Counted from the stretch's first letter, positions 17,866-27,150 are shown. The stretch is 64,000 bases of DNA from Verminephrobacter eiseniae EF01-2 (GCF_000015565.1 NC_008786.1:2914001-2978000), one strand, 5' to 3'. Numbers and translations are program-made. The notes: generated by a model not told the origin, from the sequence alone.

Positions 17866-18798
17866 ATGGCCAGCGCCGTCTTTCAGGCCCCGTTGGATAC
17901 CGCTCCGGCGGGGACACGCAACGCTATCGAAAATGTCGCTGCAGGGGCAGGCACAGGCACAGGCGCAGCCAAACCAAGCGCCGCAGCCCCGCCCAGGCGC
18001 GACCGGGCCGCCGGCATCCCGCAGCAGTTCTGGATGGCGGTGCTGCCCCCGCTGTGCGGCCTGGGGCTGCTGCTGGTGCTGTGGTCGCTGGTATCTGCCG
18101 GCACCGGCCGCAGCATTCCCGGCCCCCGGGAAACCTGGGCGCAGGCGCTGGAGGTGTTTGCCCACCCCTTCTACCGCAATGGCCCCAATGACCAGGGCCT
18201 GGGCTGGAATGTGCTGATGTCGCTGCAACGTGTGGCCATCGGCTTTGGCATGGCGGCGCTGGTGGGCATTCCGGCGGGCTTCGTGATCGGGCGCATGCCC
18301 TTTCTTGCGCGCATGTTCAACCCGCTGATCAGCCTGCTGCGCCCGGTGTCGCCGCTGGCCTGGCTGCCGCTGGGCCTGCTGGTGTTCAAGGGGGCCAACG
18401 CGGCGGCGATCTGGACCATCTTCATCTGCTCGATCTGGCCGATGGTCATCAACACGGCGGTGGGCGTGCAGCGCGTGCCGCAGGACTATATGAACGTGGC
18501 CCGCGTGCTGAATCTGTCCGAGTGGCAGATCGCCACCCGCATCCTGTTGCCGGCCGTGCTGCCCTATATGCTGACCGGCGTGCGTCTGGCCGTGGGCACC
18601 GCCTGGCTGGTGATCGTCGCGGCCGAGATGCTGACCGGCGGCGTCGGCATCGGCTTTTGGGTCTGGGACGAGTGGAACAACCTGAACGTCAAGAACATCA
18701 TCATCGCCATCTTTGTGATCGGCATCGTCGGCCTGGTGCTGGAATACGCGCTCATCCGGCTGGCCAGCGCATTCACGTTTGAAGAGGTGAGAGCATGA
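17866..18798 (+). CDS. nrtB: Nitrate ABC transporter permease
   Basis: This 310-residue inner-membrane protein has an Ala/Gly-rich cytoplasmic N-terminus of about 50 residues, then some six hydrophobic helices. The binding-protein-dependent transport signature follows (NVARVLNLSEWQIATRILLP, the EAA-like loop). AGGAG six bases before the ATG decides the start. The stop overlaps the ATG of the ATPase gene (ATGA), so the two are translationally coupled. Segments such as SLLRPVSPLAWLPLGLLVFK are typical of NrtB/TauC-type permeases. Confidence 0.92.
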   Translation: MASAVFQAPLDTAPAGTRNAIENVAAGAGTGTGAAKPSAAAPPRRDRAAGIPQQFWMAVLPPLCGLGLLLVLWSLVSAGTGRSIPGPRETWAQALEVFAHPFYRNGPNDQGLGWNVLMSLQRVAIGFGMAALVGIPAGFVIGRMPFLARMFNPLISLLRPVSPLAWLPLGLLVFKGANAAAIWTIFICSIWPMVINTAVGVQRVPQDYMNVARVLNLSEWQIATRILLPAVLPYMLTGVRLAVGTAWLVIVAAEMLTGGVGIGFWVWDEWNNLNVKNIIIAIFVIGIVGLVLEYALIRLASAFTFEEVRA

Positions 18799-18856
18799 GC
18801 GCCGCCCGGCCGCCCGAAGGTGCTCGCACCGCAGCCGAAGGCGAAGGTGTTTCATC
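18795..18856 (+). repeat. Single copy of the 60-bp repeat forming the nrtD start
   Basis: Across 62 bases this differs from the first array unit at 50536 by seven positions, starting exactly at the ATG. It encodes MSAARPPEGARTAAEGEG. Insertion of a mobile short repeat, or recruitment of one as a coding start, is inferred. Confidence 0.8.
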
Positions 18857-19667
18857 GATCGCCGCCCCGGGCCGCAGGTTCATCGACATCCAGGGCGTGG
18901 CGCAGAACTTCAAGACGGCCCGGGGCCTGTTTCCTGCGCTGCGCGACATCCACCTGGGCATTGCCCTGGGTGAATTCGTCACGCTGATCGGCCACTCGGG
19001 CTGCGGCAAATCCACGCTGCTGAACCTGATTGCCGGCCTGGCCACGCCCACGGATGGCGTGCTGCTATGCGCCAACAAGGAGATCAAGGGCCCGGGGCCT
19101 GAGCGCGCGGTGGTCTTTCAAAACCACTCGCTGCTGCCCTGGCTGAGCTGCTTCGACAACGTGCACCTGGCGGTGCAAAGCGTCTTCGGCGCCAAGGAAA
19201 GCAAGGCCCGGTGCCGGCAGCGCACCGACGCAGCGCTGGCGCTGGTGGGCCTGAGCCATGCCAGGCTGAAACGCCCCGGCGAGATATCGGGCGGCATGAA
19301 GCAGCGCGTGGGCCTTGCCCGGGCGCTGGCCATGCAACCCCGGGTGCTGCTGATGGATGAGCCTTTTGGCGCGCTCGACGCGCTGACCCGCGCCAAGCTG
19401 CAAGACGAGTTGCTGGAGATCGTGGCCCGCACGCGCAGCACGGTGGTGATGGTGACGCACGATGTGGACGAAGCCGTGCTGCTGTCCGACCGCATCGTGC
19501 TGCTGACCAACGGCCCCGCCGCCACCATTGGCCAGGTGCTGGCCGTCGACCTGCCGCGCCCGCGCCAGCGCGTGCAACTGGCCCAAGACCCGCAGTACGG
19601 GCATTACCGCAAGGCGGTGATCGACTTTTTGTATACGCGCCAGGCGCATGTGGAGACGATGGTCTGA
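18795..19667 (+). CDS. nrtD: Nitrate ABC transporter ATPase with a repeat-derived N-terminus
   Basis: The 290-residue ATPase has Walker A GHSGCGKSTLLNLIAG, Q-loop VVFQNHSLLPWLSC, signature ISGGMKQRVGLARAL, Walker B VLLMDEPFGALD and the switch histidine in VMVTHDVDEAV. It lacks the NrtA-like C-terminal extension of NrtC, hence NrtD. The first 20 or so residues (MSAARPPEGARTAAEGEG) precede the normal domain start (RFIDIQGVAQNF). They are encoded by a sequence nearly identical to the 60-bp repeat unit at 50536-50727, so the start codon itself comes from the repeat. It powers nitrate import at the inner membrane. Confidence 0.92.
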   Translation: MSAARPPEGARTAAEGEGVSSIAAPGRRFIDIQGVAQNFKTARGLFPALRDIHLGIALGEFVTLIGHSGCGKSTLLNLIAGLATPTDGVLLCANKEIKGPGPERAVVFQNHSLLPWLSCFDNVHLAVQSVFGAKESKARCRQRTDAALALVGLSHARLKRPGEISGGMKQRVGLARALAMQPRVLLMDEPFGALDALTRAKLQDELLEIVARTRSTVVMVTHDVDEAVLLSDRIVLLTNGPAATIGQVLAVDLPRPRQRVQLAQDPQYGHYRKAVIDFLYTRQAHVETMV

Positions 19668-19721
19668 CCGTCTCGGGGGCTGGACGCTTTTTTTGTTTTC
19701 GATCGAACCGACGGAGCCACG

Positions 19722-22199
19722 ATGAAAAAGCCTCAACTGGTGCTGGTGGGCAACGGCATGGCCGGTGTGCGCACGCTGGAAGAACTGCTCAGGATCGCCC
19801 CCGATCGGTACGACATCACGGTGTTCGGGGCCGAGCCGCACCCGAACTACAACCGTATCCTGCTGTCGCCGGTATTGGCCGGCGAGCAGAGCATGGACCA
19901 GATCATCCTCAACGACTGGTCCTGGTACGCCGAGCACCACATCACGCTGCACAGCGGCTGCACGGTGACCGATGCAGACCGCGCGCGCCGCGTGGTCCGT
20001 GCCAGCGACGCGGCGGGCAAGGTCATCAGCGCCCAGTACGACCGCCTCATCATCGCCACCGGCTCCACCCCCTTCATGCTGCCGATTCCCGGCACCGACC
20101 TCCAGGGCGTGCTGACCTACCGCGACATGGCCGACACCCGGGCCATGATCGCTGCGGCCGCAAGCTACCGGCACGCCGTCGTCATCGGCGGCGGCCTGCT
20201 GGGCCTGGAGGCCGCCAACGGCCTGATGAAGCGCGGCATGCAGGTCACCGTGGTGCATGTGGCCGACTGGCTGATGGAGCGCCAGCTCGACGCCGTGGCC
20301 GGCAAGATGCTGCAGCAGTCGCTGCAAGAGCGCGGCATGCAGTTTCTGCTGGGCGCGCAGACGCAGGCGCTGCTCGGCCATGCCGACGGCAACGGGCCAG
20401 GGCAAGGGCAAGGGGCCGCCCCGAGGGTGCGCGCCGTCCGATTCAAGGACGGCAGCGAACTGCCCGCCGACCTGGTGGTGATGGCCGTCGGCATCCGCCC
20501 CAACACCGCGTTGGCCGAAAGGATGCGTCTGCATGTTCAGCGCGGCATCGTGGTCAGCGACACGCTGCAAACCACCACCGACGCGCGCATCTACGCGGTG
20601 GGCGAATGCGCCGCCCACCGCGGCATCGCCTACGGGCTGGTGGCCCCGCTGTTCGAGCAGGGCAAGGTGCTGGCCAACCATCTGGCCGAATTCGGCATCG
20701 GCCGCTACCAAGGCTCGCAGACCTCGACCAAGCTCAAGGTCACCGGCATCGACCTGTTCTCGGCCGGCAACTTTCACGGGGGCGGGCACAGCGAAGAAAT
20801 CGTGCTCAGCGACCCCGGCGCCGGCGTGTACAAGAAACTCGTCATCCAGGACGACAAACTCGTGGGCGCCTGCCTGTATGGCGACACGGTAGACGGCAAC
20901 TGGTACTTCAAGCTGCTGCGCGATGGCCGCAGCGTGGACGACATCCGCGACAAGCTGATGTTCGGCGAATCCCAGTTGGGCGACACCGGCCACCAGGGCC
21001 AGCACAAGGCCGCAGCGCTGCAAGACAGCGACGAAGTCTGCGGCTGCAACGGCGTGACCAAGGGCCGCATCTGCAAAGCCATCCGGGAGCAGGGCCTGTT
21101 CACCCTCGAAGAGGTGCGCAAGCACACCAAGGCCAGCGCCAGTTGCGGCTCGTGCACCGGGCTGGTCGAGCAGATCCTGATGTTCGCCGCCGGCGGCGAC
21201 TACAGCGCCACGCCCAAAACCCGCGCCCTGTGCGGCTGCACCGGGCATGGCCACCAGGCCGTGCGCGATGCCATCCGCACCCTGAAGCTGCTCAGCATCC
21301 AGGCGGTCTTCGAGCACCTGCAATGGCGCACGCCCAACGGCTGCGCCAGTTGCCGCCCGGCCGTGAACTACTATCTCGTCAGCACCTGGCCCAAGGACGC
21401 CAGGGACGACCCGCAAAGCCGCGCCATCAACGAGCGCAGCCACGCCAACATCCAGAAAGACGGCAGCTACAGCGTCATCCCGCGCATATGGGGCGGCGAG
21501 ACCACGGCCGACGAACTGCGCCGCATTGCCGATGTCGCCGACAAATACCGTATCCCGACCATCAAGCTCACCGGCGGCCAGCGCATCGACCTGCTGGGCG
21601 TGAAGAAGGAAGACCTGGTAGGCGTCTGGAAAGACCTGGCCATGCCCAGCGGCCACGCCTACGCCAAGGCCCTGCGCACGGTCAAGACCTGCGTGGGCAG
21701 CGAATGGTGCCGCATGGGCGTGCAAGACAGCACCCGCCTGGGCAAGGAACTCGAACGCGCGATGTGGCGCATGTATGCCCCGCACAAACTCAAATTCGCC
21801 GTCTCGGGCTGCCCGCGCAACTGCGCCGAAGCCGGCATCAAGGACGTGGGCATCATCGGCGTGGACAGCGGCTGGGAGATGTACATCGCCGGCAACGGCG
21901 GCATCAAGACCGAGGTGGCGCATTTCTTCACCAAGCTCAAGACCGCCCAGGAGGTGCTGGAATACACCGGCGCGTTCTGCGAGCTCTACCGCCAGGAAGG
22001 CTGGTACCAGGAGCGCAGCGTGCACTACGTGGGCCGCGTGGGCCTGGAGCATGTGAAAAAGCGCATTCTCCAAGACCCGGCCGGGCGCAAGGCGCTGTGG
22101 GAACGACTGCAATGTGCGCTGGCCGATGAGCCCGACCCCTGGGTCGAGTTCGACAAGGCGGCGCTGGACACACGCCAGTTTGCCGCGCTGAACGCCTGA
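19722..22199 (+). CDS. nirB: Assimilatory nitrite reductase [NAD(P)H] large subunit
   Basis: This 825-residue cytoplasmic enzyme reduces nitrite to ammonium. Domains in order: FAD/NAD(P)H oxidoreductase (VLVGNGMAGVRTLEE at the start; VVIGGGLLGLEAA near 153), a BFD-like [2Fe-2S] domain with Cys440, Cys442, Cys475 and Cys478, and the sulfite/nitrite reductase domains. The siroheme-[4Fe-4S] ligands are Cys657 and Cys663 (CVGSEWC) and Cys697 and Cys701 (CPRNC). A second Cys cluster, CGCTGHG near 504, fits a further BFD-like segment. A Gly/Gln insert near residues 222-232 (GNGPGQGQG) is unusual but lies in a surface loop. It follows nrtD by 54 bases and precedes nirD. Confidence 0.96.
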   Translation: MKKPQLVLVGNGMAGVRTLEELLRIAPDRYDITVFGAEPHPNYNRILLSPVLAGEQSMDQIILNDWSWYAEHHITLHSGCTVTDADRARRVVRASDAAGKVISAQYDRLIIATGSTPFMLPIPGTDLQGVLTYRDMADTRAMIAAAASYRHAVVIGGGLLGLEAANGLMKRGMQVTVVHVADWLMERQLDAVAGKMLQQSLQERGMQFLLGAQTQALLGHADGNGPGQGQGAAPRVRAVRFKDGSELPADLVVMAVGIRPNTALAERMRLHVQRGIVVSDTLQTTTDARIYAVGECAAHRGIAYGLVAPLFEQGKVLANHLAEFGIGRYQGSQTSTKLKVTGIDLFSAGNFHGGGHSEEIVLSDPGAGVYKKLVIQDDKLVGACLYGDTVDGNWYFKLLRDGRSVDDIRDKLMFGESQLGDTGHQGQHKAAALQDSDEVCGCNGVTKGRICKAIREQGLFTLEEVRKHTKASASCGSCTGLVEQILMFAAGGDYSATPKTRALCGCTGHGHQAVRDAIRTLKLLSIQAVFEHLQWRTPNGCASCRPAVNYYLVSTWPKDARDDPQSRAINERSHANIQKDGSYSVIPRIWGGETTADELRRIADVADKYRIPTIKLTGGQRIDLLGVKKEDLVGVWKDLAMPSGHAYAKALRTVKTCVGSEWCRMGVQDSTRLGKELERAMWRMYAPHKLKFAVSGCPRNCAEAGIKDVGIIGVDSGWEMYIAGNGGIKTEVAHFFTKLKTAQEVLEYTGAFCELYRQEGWYQERSVHYVGRVGLEHVKKRILQDPAGRKALWERLQCALADEPDPWVEFDKAALDTRQFAALNA

Positions 22200-22224
22200 G
22201 CCGGCACCCGAAGGACCTTGGCCC

Positions 22225-22647
22225 ATGACCGAGCACATTCCCGATTGGCAAGCCATCTGCCGCATCGACGACATCCCGGTGCTGGGCGCGCGCCGCGTGG
22301 CCCGCCCCCGGGGGCTGGAGGTGGCGCTGTTCCGCAATGCCGACGGCGGCATTTTTGCGCTGCTCGACCGTTGCCCCCATCGGGGCGGCCCCCTGAGCCA
22401 GGGCATCGTGTTTGGCACCCGGGTGGCCTGCCCCCTGCACAACTGGACCATCGACCTGTGCGACGGCCAGGCCCATGCGCCCGATCAGGGATGCACACCC
22501 CGGTTTGCCGTCAAGGTGGACAACGGCACGGTCTACCTCGACCGCCATGAACTGGCGACGCTGGCCACCGATCAGACCCGGCCGGGCGCCGGGCCGGCAA
22601 GGCCGGCACAGTCGGCACAGTCGGCCCAAAGGGCGAGCGCAGCCTGA
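22225..22647 (+). CDS. nirD: Nitrite reductase small subunit, Rieske type
   Basis: The 140-residue protein has the Rieske [2Fe-2S] motifs CPHRGG (Cys50, His52) and CPLHNW (Cys69, His72), as in NirD that pairs with NirB. The last 25 residues are a low-complexity tail of PAQSAQSAQ type, longer than usual. The gene starts 25 bases after nirB and is followed by nasA 20 bases later, so the three form one transcript. Confidence 0.94.
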   Translation: MTEHIPDWQAICRIDDIPVLGARRVARPRGLEVALFRNADGGIFALLDRCPHRGGPLSQGIVFGTRVACPLHNWTIDLCDGQAHAPDQGCTPRFAVKVDNGTVYLDRHELATLATDQTRPGAGPARPAQSAQSAQRASAA

Positions 22648-22667
22648 GCAGCGCCAGCGCGCCGGCC

Positions 22668-25529
22668 ATGCAAGAAACCCGCTCCACCTGCCCCTACTGC
22701 GGCGTAGGCTGCGGCGTGATCATCGACAGCGACGGGGCGCAAATCACGGCCGTGCGCGGCGACCCGGCCCACCCCGCCAACTTCGGCCGCCTGTGCACCA
22801 AGGGCATGACGCTGCATCTGACGGCCAGCAGCCCGATCACGCGGCAAACCCGCCTGCTGCAACCGATGCACCGCGCGCACCGGGCCGATGCGCCGCAGCC
22901 CCTGTCATGGGATGCAGCGCTGGACCTGGCCGCAGGGAAGATCGCAGACAGCATCGAAAAACACGGCCCCGAGGCCATCGCCTTCTATGTCAGCGGCCAA
23001 TTGCTCACCGAGGACTACTACGTCTTCAACAAACTCGCCAAGGGCCTGATCGGCAGCAACCACATCGACAGCAACTCGCGCCTGTGCATGAGCAGCGCCG
23101 TCGCCGGCTACAAAGCCACGCTCGGGGCCGACGCACCGCCTTGCTGCTATGACGACCTGCAGCATGCGCAATGCCTGTTCATCGCGGGCAGCAACACCGC
23201 CTGGGCGCACCCCATCGTGTTTCGGCGCATCGAAGCCGCCCGCGCCGCCAACCCGGGCATGAAAATCATCGTCGTCGACCCGCGCCGCACCGATACCGCC
23301 GGCATGGCCGACCTGTTCCTGCCGCTACAGCCCGGCAGCGACGTGATGCTGTTCAACGGCATGCTGCACCTGATGCTGCGGGAAGGCTGGGTGGACAGCG
23401 CCTACATCGACGCGCACACCACCGGCTTTGCCGAACTCAAGACCCTGGTGCGCCACTGCACCCCCGAGCGCGTGGCGCAGGTATGCGGCATATCGCAGGC
23501 CGACCTGGCCACCGCCGCCCGGTGGTTTGCCACCGGCGCCGACAGCGACCCGGCGCAGCGCGGCGCCACGCTCAGCCTGTACTGCCAGGGCCTGAACCAA
23601 AGCAGCAGCGGCACGGCGAAAAACGCCGCGCTCATCAACCTGCACCTGGCCACAGGGCAAATCGGCAAACCCGGCGCCGGCCCTTTCAGCCTGACCGGCC
23701 AGCCCAACGCCATGGGCGGACGCGAAGTGGGCGCCATGGCCAACCTGCTCAGCGCGCACCGCGACCTCGGCAGCCCGCAGCACCGCGCCGAAGTGGCCGC
23801 GCTCTGGGGCCTGCCCTCGGTGCCCGACAAGCCCGGCAAGAGCGCCGTCGAAATGTTCCAGGCCGCCGCCGACGGCGAGATCAAAGTCCTGTGGATTGCC
23901 TGCACCAACCCCGCGCAAAGCATGCCCGACCAGACCACCGTGCGGCGCGCGCTGCAACGCGCCGAATTCGTGCTGGTGCAGGAAGCCTTTGCCGGCGCCG
24001 CCACCTGCGCCTACGCCGACCTGCTGCTGCCCGCCACCACCTGGGGCGAAAAAACCGGCACCGTGACCAACAGCGAACGCCGCATCTCGCGCGTGCGCGC
24101 CGCCGTGCCGGCCCCCGGCCAGGCACGCCACGACTGGGCCATTGCGGTGCAATTGGCACACCGGCTCGAAGCGCGGCTGCGCCCGGGAGCCGCCACCCTC
24201 TTTCCTTACGACACCGGGCACCCCGAGCATGGCGCGCAGACCATCTGGAACGAGCACCGCGCCAGCACCCGTGGCCGCGACCTGGACATCACCGGCCTGT
24301 CCTGGCCGCTGCTCGACGCCGCCGGCCCGCAGCAATGGCCGCTGCCCGAAGGCCGCACCACGGGCGCAGCCCGGCTGTACGAAGACGGCATCTACCCCAC
24401 CGCCGACGGCCGCGCGCGCTTTGCCGCGCATGCCTGGCAACCCACGGCCGAGCAGCGCCAGGCGCGCTACCCCTTGAGCCTGAGCACCGGCCGCCTGCGC
24501 GACCAATGGCACGGCATGACACGCACCGGCACCCTGGGCCGCCTGTTCGGCCATGCGGCCGAGCCGGGCGTGCAACTGCACCCGCAGGACATGCAGCGGC
24601 GCAACCTGCGCAACGGCGACCTGGTGCAGGTCAGCAGCCAACGCGGCGCCATCATCGTGCCCGTGCAGGCCGATGCCACGCTGGGCCTGGCGCAAGCCTT
24701 CATCGCCATGCACTGGGGCAGCGAATTCCTGAGCGGACGCTCGGCCAGCGGCGAACCGCTGGCCGGTGTCAACGCGCTGACCCCATCGGCCTTCTGCCCC
24801 GCATCCAGGCAACCCGAGCTCAAGCACACCGCCGTCCAAGTGCTCAAGGCCGACCTGCCCTGGACCCTGCTGGCCATGGCCTGGCTGCCCGCCGACAGCG
24901 CGCAGACCACGCGCCAGGCACTGTCCGCGCTGCTGCCGCAGTTTTCCTTTGCCAGTTGCGTGCCCTTTGCCAACGACACAGCGCTGGCCACCCCGGAGCA
25001 TGAACGCACCGGCGTGCTGCTGCGCGCCGCAGCCCCCGCAGCGCCGCCCGATGCGCTGATCGAACATATTGCCGCCCTGCTCGGCCTGGCCGGCACCGAC
25101 ACCCTGCGCTACATCGACAAAAAACGCAGCCAGCGGCGCTACGCACGGCTGCTGCGCCACGGCGACAGCAGCACACTCCAGGCCCTGGTGCTGGCCGGCG
25201 ACACCAGCGCCCAAGGCTGGCTCCAGACCCTGCTGCAAGAGCAGTTGCCCGCCCACGGCTATGGCCGCCTGCTGCTGCAACCCGGCGCCCAGGCCCCGCT
25301 GGCCCTGCCCGCGCGCGGCAAACCCGTGTGCAGTTGCCAGAACGTCACCGACACCGCCATCAGCGCCACACTGGCGCACTGCCACGGCAGCGCCAGCGAG
25401 CGCCTGGCCCAGTTGCAAAGCCAACTGCGCTGCGGCACCCACTGCGGCTCCTGCCTGCCGGAGCTCAAGCGCATGGTGCAAGCCGCCGGGGCACGGGAGC
25501 CCACGCCCGTGGCGCAGGCCGCGATGTAA
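22668..25529 (+). CDS. nasA: Assimilatory nitrate reductase catalytic subunit
   Basis: The 953-residue molybdopterin enzyme reduces nitrate to nitrite in the cytoplasm. N-terminal [4Fe-4S] ligands are Cys8, Cys11, Cys15 and Cys43 (CPYCGVGC, GRLCTKG). The molybdopterin domain includes SNSRLCMSSAVAGYK, IAGSNTAWAHPI and QGLNQSSSGT, and the dinucleotide-binding domain begins near YPLSLSTGRLRDQWHG. The C-terminus has a BFD-like [2Fe-2S] domain (CSCQNVTD; CGTHCGSCLPELKR), as in NasA proteins that take electrons from NasB or ferredoxin-like donors. No separate electron-transfer subunit is visible. It is the last gene of the nitrate operon. Confidence 0.95.
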   Translation: MQETRSTCPYCGVGCGVIIDSDGAQITAVRGDPAHPANFGRLCTKGMTLHLTASSPITRQTRLLQPMHRAHRADAPQPLSWDAALDLAAGKIADSIEKHGPEAIAFYVSGQLLTEDYYVFNKLAKGLIGSNHIDSNSRLCMSSAVAGYKATLGADAPPCCYDDLQHAQCLFIAGSNTAWAHPIVFRRIEAARAANPGMKIIVVDPRRTDTAGMADLFLPLQPGSDVMLFNGMLHLMLREGWVDSAYIDAHTTGFAELKTLVRHCTPERVAQVCGISQADLATAARWFATGADSDPAQRGATLSLYCQGLNQSSSGTAKNAALINLHLATGQIGKPGAGPFSLTGQPNAMGGREVGAMANLLSAHRDLGSPQHRAEVAALWGLPSVPDKPGKSAVEMFQAAADGEIKVLWIACTNPAQSMPDQTTVRRALQRAEFVLVQEAFAGAATCAYADLLLPATTWGEKTGTVTNSERRISRVRAAVPAPGQARHDWAIAVQLAHRLEARLRPGAATLFPYDTGHPEHGAQTIWNEHRASTRGRDLDITGLSWPLLDAAGPQQWPLPEGRTTGAARLYEDGIYPTADGRARFAAHAWQPTAEQRQARYPLSLSTGRLRDQWHGMTRTGTLGRLFGHAAEPGVQLHPQDMQRRNLRNGDLVQVSSQRGAIIVPVQADATLGLAQAFIAMHWGSEFLSGRSASGEPLAGVNALTPSAFCPASRQPELKHTAVQVLKADLPWTLLAMAWLPADSAQTTRQALSALLPQFSFASCVPFANDTALATPEHERTGVLLRAAAPAAPPDALIEHIAALLGLAGTDTLRYIDKKRSQRRYARLLRHGDSSTLQALVLAGDTSAQGWLQTLLQEQLPAHGYGRLLLQPGAQAPLALPARGKPVCSCQNVTDTAISATLAHCHGSASERLAQLQSQLRCGTHCGSCLPELKRMVQAAGAREPTPVAQAAM

Positions 25530-25565
25530 GGCAAAGGGGAAAGGGGAAAGGCAAGGACACCGGGC

Positions 25566-25853
25566 TTGGCGCGGGCGACCGTACAGCGCAAGACGAGTCG
25601 GCGCAAACCGCTGTCGGCCGATGAGTCCTCGCGGGCACTTGGCATCTGCAGGCTCATTGGCCAAGTACGCGCGCTGGTCGGGCAGTCGGGCGATGCCAGC
25701 GGATTCGACGCCGCTCGATGGGTTGCAGGCTGGCTCGATCAACCGCTGCCAGCCCTGTCCGGCATCGCGCCTGCGCAATTGATGGACACGGCAGAGGGCC
25801 AGGCCATCGTGGCGCAGGTGGTGGCGCGCATGCAAAGCGGTGTCTACGCATGA
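25566..25853 (+). CDS. Xre/MbcA/ParS-type antitoxin, probably N-terminally shortened
   Basis: The 95-residue product matches the toxin-binding domain of RES-Xre antitoxins: LSADESSRALGICRLIGQV resembles the helix before the domain, and WLDQPLPALSG, PAQLMDTAEGQAIV and RMQSGVYA are the hallmark. Full-length members are usually 130-150 residues with an extra helical N-terminus, so the 5' part seems missing. The stop overlaps the start of the next frame (ATGA), the usual antitoxin-toxin arrangement. The toxin is a stub, so the pair is probably inactive. Confidence 0.75.
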   Translation: MARATVQRKTSRRKPLSADESSRALGICRLIGQVRALVGQSGDASGFDAARWVAGWLDQPLPALSGIAPAQLMDTAEGQAIVAQVVARMQSGVYA

Positions 25854-25963
25854 TGCTTGCGCTGTGGCGCATCGGTTCGGACACGCCTGGGCACCAGGCC
25901 GACGACATGGGTGGCCGGGGCGCCGACAGCAGCGCTGCCATCGCGTCGTCCGCACCGTCGTGA
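25850..25963 (+). pseudogene. RES-domain toxin remnant
   Basis: Only 37 residues remain. The start, MLALWRIGSDTPGHQADDM, matches the N-terminus of RES-domain NAD+-degrading toxins (LWRI..DTP...ADD), but after GGRGA the sequence is unrelated and stops. A functional RES toxin has about 150-230 residues. The remnant overlaps the antitoxin frame by four bases. Confidence 0.7.
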
Positions 25964-26042
25964 CGCGCGCGATTCCGGGGGGCGTTCAGCAGTCCATAAG
26001 GCAAAACCTGCGGCTTGGCAACTGGGAAATCGCCCGGGAAAA

Positions 26043-26092
26043 TGAAATAAAAATATCTCTAGAATCACGAACGACATAAACGTTCCATTTCA
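26043..26092. promoter_or_regulatory. AT-rich promoter/operator region before the LacD-like gene
   Basis: An inverted repeat GAACG-N7-CGTTC (26069-26085) lies within a wider pair TGAAAT (26043-26048) and ATTTCA (26087-26092), directly before the ATG at 26099. The divergence in base composition from the surroundings suggests a promoter. An RpiR-type regulator is encoded at the end of the same cluster and could bind here (inference). Confidence 0.4.
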
Positions 26093-26098
26093 AAACCC

Positions 26099-27145
26099 AT
26101 GCAAATTTCCGCCGGCAAGCTGTGGTCGATGCGCCGTCTCGCCGACGAACGCGGTTTTTTCAAGATGACGGCTGTCGACCAGCGGCCTGGCGTGGAAGCG
26201 CTGGTACGCCAGCGGCGCGGGGCTGGTGGGGCTGGTGCGTGCCTCTTCGAGGATGTCGGCCAGGTCAAGCGCGTGCTGATCGAAACCCTGTCGCCCTGGT
26301 CGAGCGCGATGCTGCTCGACCCGGGCTACGCCTATCCGCGCGCCGCGTTGCAAGCCGATCCGCGCAAAGGATTGCTGCTGACCTACGAGCAATGGGACTG
26401 CGAGGAAACGCCCGGCGGCCGCAAGACCTTCGCCTACCGCGACTGGTCGGTCGAGAAGATCAAGCGCCTGGGTGCCGATGGCGTCAAGCTGATGCTGTGG
26501 TGGCGTCCTGATGCGAGCAAAGACGTGAAGCTGCATCAGCGTGCGCTGGTCGAACAGGTGGGCCGCGACTGCCGCCGGCACGATATCGCCTTCCTGCTGG
26601 AGCCGCTGCTCTACCCGCCGGGCAGCGCGCAGGGCGCTTCACGCTACGAGGAGGATGCGGGCAAGCGCCCCGAGATGGTGCTCGATACCGCGCGCGAGTT
26701 CCGCGCCGAGCGCTACGGGATCGACATCTTCAAGATGGAAAGCCCGATCGCCGCCCACAGCGTGCCCGATCCGGATGCGGCCGAATCGGCGGCCTGTCAG
26801 CGCTGGTTCGACGAACTGGGCCGCACGCTCGATCGCCCCTGGGTCATGCTGTCGGCCGGCGCGGGGATGGAACCCTTCCGGCGCATCGCGGCACATGCTT
26901 TCCGTGCCGGGGCCAGCGGCTACCTCGCCGGACGCGCCATCTGGTGGCCGAGCTTCGAAGCCGCCTTTCCTGACTGGGAGTCCATGCGCGCCGGCGTCCT
27001 GCGCGATGGCGTGCCCTACGCGCGGATGCTGCATGCACTGCTCGAGCGCACCGGCACGCCCTGGAGCGCCTGCCGCGCGTTTGCGCACGGCATCGAACTG
27101 GCGGACGCCAGCGCCGATTTCTACGCCCGCTATCCGGCCGCCTGA
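26099..27145 (+). CDS. LacD-like class I (tagatose-bisphosphate type) aldolase
   Basis: The 348-residue protein resembles LacD/class I aldolases: KLWSMRRLADERG, AVDQRPG (Asp27-Arg29), GADGVKLMLWW with Lys130 and, most telling, YGIDIFKMESPI with Lys212 at the Schiff-base position. The C-terminal phosphate-loop-like segment (WVMLSAGAGMEPF; GASGYLAGRAIWW) is also present. The substrate is not certain, because the linked transporter is of the polar amino-acid class rather than a sugar PTS. It starts the cluster that continues with permeases, ATPase, binding protein and RpiR regulator. Confidence 0.8.
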   Translation: MQISAGKLWSMRRLADERGFFKMTAVDQRPGVEALVRQRRGAGGAGACLFEDVGQVKRVLIETLSPWSSAMLLDPGYAYPRAALQADPRKGLLLTYEQWDCEETPGGRKTFAYRDWSVEKIKRLGADGVKLMLWWRPDASKDVKLHQRALVEQVGRDCRRHDIAFLLEPLLYPPGSAQGASRYEEDAGKRPEMVLDTAREFRAERYGIDIFKMESPIAAHSVPDPDAAESAACQRWFDELGRTLDRPWVMLSAGAGMEPFRRIAAHAFRAGASGYLAGRAIWWPSFEAAFPDWESMRAGVLRDGVPYARMLHALLERTGTPWSACRAFAHGIELADASADFYARYPAA

Positions 27146-27150
27146 GCGCG

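Noticed and set aside
19065-22451. Very long open frame antisense to nrtD/nirB/nirD
   Set aside because: It is the mirror of strongly conserved genes in high-GC DNA; the predicted protein is His/Ala/Gly-rich, with no known motif and no proper start context.
23325-25955. Long minus-strand frame opposite nasA
   Set aside because: Same cause: third-position GC keeps the antisense frame open. The nasA frame has all the iron-sulfur and molybdopterin motifs.
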